Part shown: in pieces, positions 5,774-6,423 of the stretch
Numbering within the stretch: the stretch's first letter is position 1
How the letters are laid out: every line of letters begins with the position of its first letter
Assembly: GCA_035528715.1 (NCBI GenBank)
Contig: DATKYB010000116.1
Location: 1 to 6,423, forward strand
DNA from: Nitrospinota bacterium
GTDB taxonomy: Bacteria > JADFOP01 > DATKYB01
Direction of reading: 5' to 3'
DNA length: 6,423 nucleotides
The notes under the pieces: generated by a model
What the model was told of the DNA's origin: nothing
Database searches by the model: none
What the model saw: only the letters and a program-made list of their open reading frames with translations
Program-made: the position numbers and the translations under genes

Positions 5774-6423
5774 TAATTTTCATTGTACAGATGACACGCA
5801 ACAAAATGATTATTTTCAACCTCCATTAGAGGAGGCTTTTGCTTTTTACAAATGCTCTTTACCGATGGGCATCTTGGATGAAATCTACAACCAGAGGGAG
5901 GATAAAGCAAATTAGGAACTACTCCTAGTATTATCTCCAAATCATTAACCCTTGTCCCTATACGAGGAACTGCTTTTAAGAGAAGGCTGGTATATGGATG
6001 TAAGGAATTTTTGAAAAGAGACGTTACGTCTGTATACTCTACTACATATCCAGCATACATAACCACGACCATATCTGCCATCTCAGCTATTACAGTTAAG
6101 TCATGTGTTATCCAAAGTATAGAAATCCCGTATTTTTCCTGGAGTTTCTCTATTAAGTTTAAAAACTGTGCTTGAACAGTAACATCTAAGGCTGTTGTTG
6201 GTTCATCTAATATTAACAGATCAGGATTCCCAGCGAGTGCCATTGCTATCATTACTCTTTGTTTCATACCTCCAGATAGTTCATGAGGATACATTCTAAT
6301 AACCCTTTCAGGTGCAGGAATATCAACATCTTTTAATAAATTTATTGCTCTTTCTTTTACTTCTTTTTTGGCCATTGTAAAATGGTAAATTAGAACCTCG
6401 GCTATCTGGTCTTCAACAGTCAA
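5773..6423 (-). CDS. dppD: Di-/oligopeptide ABC transporter ATP-binding protein, DppD/OppD type (C-terminal part)
   Basis: The reading frame is open to the right edge, so this is the last 216-217 residues of a protein normally about 320-335 long. The N-terminal part with Walker A and most of the Q-loop region is outside the window, and the first visible methionine is not the true start. Counting from that methionine, it shows signature LSGGMKQR (49-56, the GGMKQR form typical of DppD/OppD), Walker B LLILDEP (69-75), D-loop TALD (77-80), H-loop His107 (THD), HPYT (142-145), and the C-terminal cysteines Cys179, Cys185, Cys192 and Cys210 of the [4Fe-4S]-binding domain. It should pair with the DppF-like protein encoded 12 bases downstream as the asymmetric ATPase dimer of a peptide importer. 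The permeases and the lipoprotein or secreted binding protein are expected upstream, beyond the edge. Confidence 0.95.
   Translation of the reverse strand: MTVEDQIAEVLIYHFTMAKKEVKERAINLLKDVDIPAPERVIRMYPHELSGGMKQRVMIAMALAGNPDLLILDEPTTALDVTVQAQFLNLIEKLQEKYGISILWITHDLTVIAEMADMVVVMYAGYVVEYTDVTSLFKNSLHPYTSLLLKAVPRIGTRVNDLEIILGVVPNLLYPPSGCRFHPRCPSVKSICKKQKPPLMEVENNHFVACHLYNEN
5865..5903. repeat. Copy 2 of a 39-base repeat shared by the two ATPase genes
   Basis: This stretch encodes the PPSGCRFHPRCP motif of the DppD-like protein. It is identical to 4878-4916 except for one silent base. See the finding on possible local gene conversion. Confidence 0.75.

Noticed and set aside
5773-6423. Treating the first visible ATG as the real start of the DppD-like gene
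   Set aside because: The frame stays open to the window edge and the Walker A motif is missing, so the methionine is internal and the gene is cut by the window.
4741-6423. A single split or frameshifted ATPase gene, since both genes are in the same frame and share motifs
   Set aside because: The second gene has its own complete ATPase core (Walker A to H-loop) and the first ends with a full C-terminal cysteine domain. They are the usual DppD and DppF pair.
1-6423. CRISPR arrays, insertion sequences, tRNA or rRNA genes
   Set aside because: No periodic repeats, transposase motifs, terminal inverted repeats or cloverleaf-like segments were seen; nearly all the DNA is accounted for by six coding regions.

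Overview
The window is an AT-rich bacterial (less likely archaeal) segment in which every supportable gene lies on the minus strand, so transcription runs from right to left. Clear purine-rich Shine-Dalgarno sites, ATG starts, short spacers, Lys/Ile/Glu-rich proteins and the mix of peptide uptake and peptidase genes suggest a low-GC anaerobic, peptide- or amino-acid-using organism. Firmicutes, Thermotogota or Atribacterota-like lineages would fit. The sequence alone does not fix the taxon.

In transcription order the genes are: (1) the C-terminal part of a DppD/OppD-type peptide ABC transporter ATPase, cut by the right edge; (2) a complete DppF/OppF-type ATPase; (3) a CocE/NonD (S15-like) alpha/beta hydrolase; (4) an N-acyl-D-amino-acid deacylase of the amidohydrolase superfamily; (5) an M55 zinc D-aminopeptidase (DppA of Bacillus subtilis type); (6) the N-terminal third of a class III PLP enzyme, cut by the left edge, whose visible motifs look more like isoleucine 2-epimerase/amino-acid racemases than ordinary aminotransferases. 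Gene spacings are 12, 39, -4 (ATGA overlap), 69 and 34 bases, so this is very probably one operon. No RNA genes, mobile elements, CRISPR arrays or convincing terminators were seen, and no non-coding stretch exceeds 69 bases.

Taken together the genes read as an uptake-and-degradation route for peptides that contain D-residues or blocked residues. The ABC ATPases power import of di-/oligopeptides, with permeases and binding protein presumably beyond the right edge. The CocE-like hydrolase opens ester or amide (possibly X-Pro) bonds. The D-aminoacylase removes N-acyl groups from D-amino acids. The M55 enzyme trims D-amino-terminal peptides. The PLP enzyme could interconvert D- and L-amino acids so that they enter normal catabolism. 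Each family call rests on visible motifs; the joint pathway is an inference. B. subtilis dppABCDE is a known precedent for pairing an M55 D-aminopeptidase with a peptide transporter. The addition of D-aminoacylase, CocE hydrolase and a racemase-like enzyme is the part most worth following up.
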